Source: an uncultured Planctomycetaceae bacterium (GTDB taxonomy: Bacteria > Planctomycetota > Planctomycetia > Planctomycetales > Planctomycetaceae). From it: a DNA stretch of 8,566 nucleotides. A model generated the notes under the pieces. The model was not told where the DNA came from, made no database searches, and was given only the letters and a program-made list of their open reading frames with translations. The stretch lies in contig CAIJTL010001132.1 of NCBI GenBank assembly GCA_903823545.1, forward strand, positions 1 to 8,566, given 5' to 3'. The position numbers and the translations under genes were made by a program. Of the stretch, positions 6,626-8,566 are shown one piece after another (the stretch's first letter is position 1; each line of letters begins with the position of its first letter).

Positions 6626-8566
6626 ACCACCGGAGCTAGGCAGCGTCAGGCTGACGGTCTGGCGAAGCTTCTCGCCCGCCGCCAACGATGCGGTGATGCT
6701 GGTCGGCGTGACGTTGCCCGATGCGAGGTTGCTTGTGCCGGTTGGCCACAGCGTGCCGTCCGTCGTGGTCGGGAAGGTCTGCTCGAAACCCGCTGATTCC
6801 AATTCGCGGACGACGTAGGCATCCGCCGTCAAATTTGTGAACGCGTACGATCCATCGGCGGCCGTGACCGTGCTCGGTTCGCCCGCGTCGAGGACGTTGT
6901 CTCGATCCAGGTCGATGTAGATCGTGGTTCCACCGATTCCGGCTTCGCCAGCGTCGCGCACATGGTTGCCGTTTGCGTCATCGAACTTCACGCCGTGAAT
7001 CTCATTCGGGCGGAAGACGTTGCCGGCGTCCACAGTCTTGGCTTCCGCTCCGCCGATCGTCACGGACTGTGCGGCCTCCGAAACGGGCGTGCCGGACAGT
7101 TCGACCGGTACGATCTCGCGCAGCTTATAGGTTCCTCCGGCAAGATGCGCGAAAGTGTAAGTTCCCGCTTCATCAGTGCCCGGCGTGTAGTACAGATCGA
7201 CCGACGTCACGAGGCTCGGTTCACCCGCGTCGAGCACACCGTCGTCGTTGAGATCCAGAAACACGGTCACTCCGGACAAGCCCCGCTCGCCGGCATCACG
7301 GACGCCGTCGTGGTCCGAATCGGCATAGACTGTGCCGCGAATCGTCGCATCCGAACGCTCTTGATTGCCGAAGTCGTAGCCACCGATTGTCGCGCCGTTG
7401 AGCACGTTGATCGTATACTGGCCGCTCGCTGGTGCCGTCTTGATGAAGTTGGGATTCGCTACTTCGACGATCTTACGCGTCCCATGCGGCACGCCAGTCA
7501 GCGAGTAATTGCCGGCCGCGTCCGAGGTCGCCGTCGGCTCGCCGGCCGTCAGCAATCCGTCGTTGTTGATGTCCACAAAGACTTGCCAACCGGCCAAGCC
7601 CGGCTCGGTGAAAGCACCGGTCGTCGGATTCGTCGCGCGGCTACCGTCGGCGTTCATGTCGTTGTAGATCGCGCCGTTGATCGTGCTGGGGACCGGCTGC
7701 AAGTTCGCGAAATCGACGGTTGTCGTCAGGCCGGTGGCGATCGAAGCGTTCACGCTCGCGCTGAATCCAGGAGCAACTTCCCAACCGCTCGGCACAACCT
7801 CAGCGACCGTGACCGCTCCTTCCGGCAAACCGACGAACGTGTATTGTCCGTTGATATCCGTCGTTTGTGATGGCTCCGTCGGATCGGCCATTCCGTTGTG
7901 GTTCTCATCAAGGAACACCGTCCATCCCGACAACGCCACGTCGGTGAATGCTCCGCCGGAACCAGTCGTGCGGATTCCATCGCCATTGAAATCGTTCCAC
8001 AACGTACCGCCGAGATTGCCTATCCGCTCTTCATTGGCGAAGTCGTATCCCGTCAGCACCACGCCGTTGAGGACGTCAATTATAAAAGTGCCCCCGGCGG
8101 GCGAGTTCGTCCGCCAGTGTGCGTCGGGCACTTGTGTGATCATCTGCGTTCCGCGCGGCACACCGATGAGCGTGTAACTGCCATTTGCATCCGAGACTGT
8201 GTTTGGCTTGAGCGCCGTCAACAATCCGTCTTCGTTCAGATCGACAAAGACGTGCCAGCCGCTCAAACCCGGCTCGGTCGGTAATCCCGTGAAAGGATCA
8301 ATCGCGCGCATACCATCGCCATCGACGTCATTGAAGACCGTGCCGCTGACATCGCTCGATTCCGGAGTGAGGTTGGCGAAGTCCACAACGGACTCGCCGC
8401 CAGTCGTCACCGTAATATGGACTTGCGAATCAAACCCGCGAGACGCCTCCCAAACGGTCGGCAACCCTCCAACGGTCGGCAGCACTTCAGCGATGTATTG
8501 GCTACCTGACGACACGCTCTGGAACGAATAGTTGCCATTCGCGTCCGTGAGCTGCGATGTCTCGCC
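6296..8566 (-). CDS. N-terminal part (5'-partial) of giant SdrD B-like/VWA surface protein, ended by premature TAA
   Basis: The frame is open to the window edge at 8566, so the true start is not visible. A GTG at 8513-8515 could be called as a start, but the 17 codons upstream of it still encode module sequence ('GETSQLTDANGNYSF'), so it is internal. Residue numbers here count from that GTG. Residues 1-52 finish a first SdrD B-like module. Five more follow at about 53-164, 165-275, 276-387, 388-502 and 503-582, each with Asp/Asn-Gly loops such as 'NDVDGDG' and 'DLNDDGVLDAGEP', which in this family are calcium-binding. A linker (583-630) leads to the first half of a VWA-like domain with 'VFLLFDDTGSF', a DxTxS-type metal site at D642-S646, and 'FGFGVARFEEYG'. 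The frame stops after 'GGDGPETDIEALF', in the middle of the VWA fold. The likely role is an extracellular adhesive or structural protein; signal peptide and secretion route are out of view. The reading is firm; the function is inferred from domains only. Confidence 0.85.
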   Translation of the reverse strand, partial: GETSQLTDANGNYSFQSVSSGSQYIAEVLPTVGGLPTVWEASRGFDSQVHITVTTGGESVVDFANLTPESSDVSGTVFNDVDGDGMRAIDPFTGLPTEPGLSGWHVFVDLNEDGLLTALKPNTVSDANGSYTLIGVPRGTQMITQVPDAHWRTNSPAGGTFIIDVLNGVVLTGYDFANEERIGNLGGTLWNDFNGDGIRTTGSGGAFTDVALSGWTVFLDENHNGMADPTEPSQTTDINGQYTFVGLPEGAVTVAEVVPSGWEVAPGFSASVNASIATGLTTTVDFANLQPVPSTINGAIYNDMNADGSRATNPTTGAFTEPGLAGWQVFVDINNDGLLTAGEPTATSDAAGNYSLTGVPHGTRKIVEVANPNFIKTAPASGQYTINVLNGATIGGYDFGNQERSDATIRGTVYADSDHDGVRDAGERGLSGVTVFLDLNDDGVLDAGEPSLVTSVDLYYTPGTDEAGTYTFAHLAGGTYKLREIVPVELSGTPVSEAAQSVTIGGAEAKTVDAGNVFRPNEIHGVKFDDANGNHVRDAGEAGIGGTTIYIDLDRDNVLDAGEPSTVTAADGSYAFTNLTADAYVVRELESAGFEQTFPTTTDGTLWPTGTSNLASGNVTPTSITASLAAGEKLRQTVSLTLPSSGGVTNLADVFLLFDDTGSFTSNSPIVRAAFPQIISTLTTSLPGIDFGFGVARFEEYGSFAGEYATGRPFILNSPIVASSTPGFSTAIQAALDRTTPGYGGDGPETDIEALF
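6770..8566 (-). repeat. Tandem SdrD B-like (Cna-B/collagen-binding type) modules, five complete and one partial
   Basis: Modules run about 8566-8360 (partial), 8359-8024, 8023-7691, 7690-7355, 7354-7010 and 7009-6770, roughly 80-115 residues each. Each complete module opens with an acidic Gly/Asn loop ('FNDVDGDGMR', 'WNDFNGDGIR', 'YNDMNADGSR', 'YADSDHDGVRDAGE', 'FDDANGNHVRDAGE'). A second loop follows ('DLNEDGLLT', 'DENHNGMADPTEP', 'DINNDGLLTAGEP', 'DLNDDGVLDAGEP', 'DLDRDNVLDAGEP'), then a 'G-Y/T-F...GVP' beta hairpin. In SdrD of staphylococci such B repeats bind calcium and form rigid stalks. The sixth module is shortened at its end, where the linker to the VWA domain begins. Confidence 0.85.
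8453..8488 (-). repeat. 18-bp microduplication in the first SdrD B-like module
   Basis: The 11-mer aacggtcggca occurs at 8453-8463 and again at 8471-8481, 18 bp apart. It encodes 'LPTVGGLPTV'. The matching module at 8023-7691 reads 'EVVPSGWEVAPGF' where this one has 'EVLPTVGGLPTVWEASRGF', which is exactly six residues longer. Confidence 0.65.

Larger units (their letters stand above)
230..8566 (-). pseudogene. Single giant multidomain gene interrupted by one in-frame stop (5'-partial)
   Basis: The two open frames above lie in the same reading frame: first-codon positions 8515 and 6214 differ by 2301, a multiple of three. The 27 codons between the TAA and the TTG translate as domain-like sequence beginning 'TVTGLGFDGNNNGTFSDSG', which continues the VWA domain. 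Read through, the window encodes 2777 sense codons plus the internal TAA and the terminal TGA. From memory of planctomycete homologues, the segment 'DIEALF' is followed by Gln and then a 'VTGLGFDGNNNG'-like stretch; that is recollection, not a search. There is no second stop, frameshift or loss of coding bias on either side. The event is therefore either very recent, a sequencing or assembly error, or tolerated by recoding. Whether the gene is truly dead cannot be decided from this window. Confidence 0.6.

Noticed and set aside
6962..7870. Plus-strand 302-codon open frame
   Set aside because: It is opposite SdrD B-like modules whose repeat and loop pattern is clear on the minus strand; its translation is Arg/Val-rich without domain structure.

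Overview
The window holds one very large, minus-strand, multidomain surface or secreted protein gene of planctomycete type, read from 8566 down to 230. Its 5' end lies outside the window. A short non-coding stretch (1-229) follows its 3' end. The inferred source is a member of the Planctomycetota, of the Pirellula/Rhodopirellula kind. The grounds are the giant size, the domain mix (SdrD B-like modules, von Willebrand A-like domain, VCBS/cadherin-type repeats, RTX calcium repeats), the clearly >50% G+C coding bias, and familiar wording such as 'FGVARFEEYG' and 'GSIPVVLGTPVPG'. No taxonomic marker gene is present, so this is an inference.

Layout in the direction of transcription: six SdrD B-like modules, the first cut by the window edge (8566-about 6770); a linker; a VWA-like domain (about 6625-5660); a beta-rich module (5659-5375); one ~109-residue 'type A' repeat (5374-5048); a perfect-phase array of nine 94-residue (282-bp) VCBS/cadherin-like units (5047-2510); two more type A repeats (2509-1859); two 102-residue 'type C' repeats (1858-1247); a cadherin-like domain (1246-941); a beta-rich lead-in (940-641); five RTX-type nonapeptides (640-497); and a C-terminal tail ending at a TGA (230-232).

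The main anomaly is a TAA stop at 6296-6298 in the middle of the VWA domain. The reading frame is the same on both sides, with no indel, and the domain resumes directly after the stop. A gene caller would therefore split this into two CDSs (6296->8566 and 230-6214), but they look like one interrupted gene. TAA is one transition away from CAA (Gln). A recent nonsense mutation, a sequencing error and recoding are all possible; the rest of the frame has not decayed.

The other points of interest are repeat evolution: two linked sub-lineages within the nine-unit array with a hint of a three-unit period, a 36-residue identity between units 6 and 9 carried by DNA with only silent differences, a two-module higher-order period among the SdrD B modules, and an 18-bp microduplication near the window edge. 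I see no mobile element, RNA gene, CRISPR array or second operon gene.
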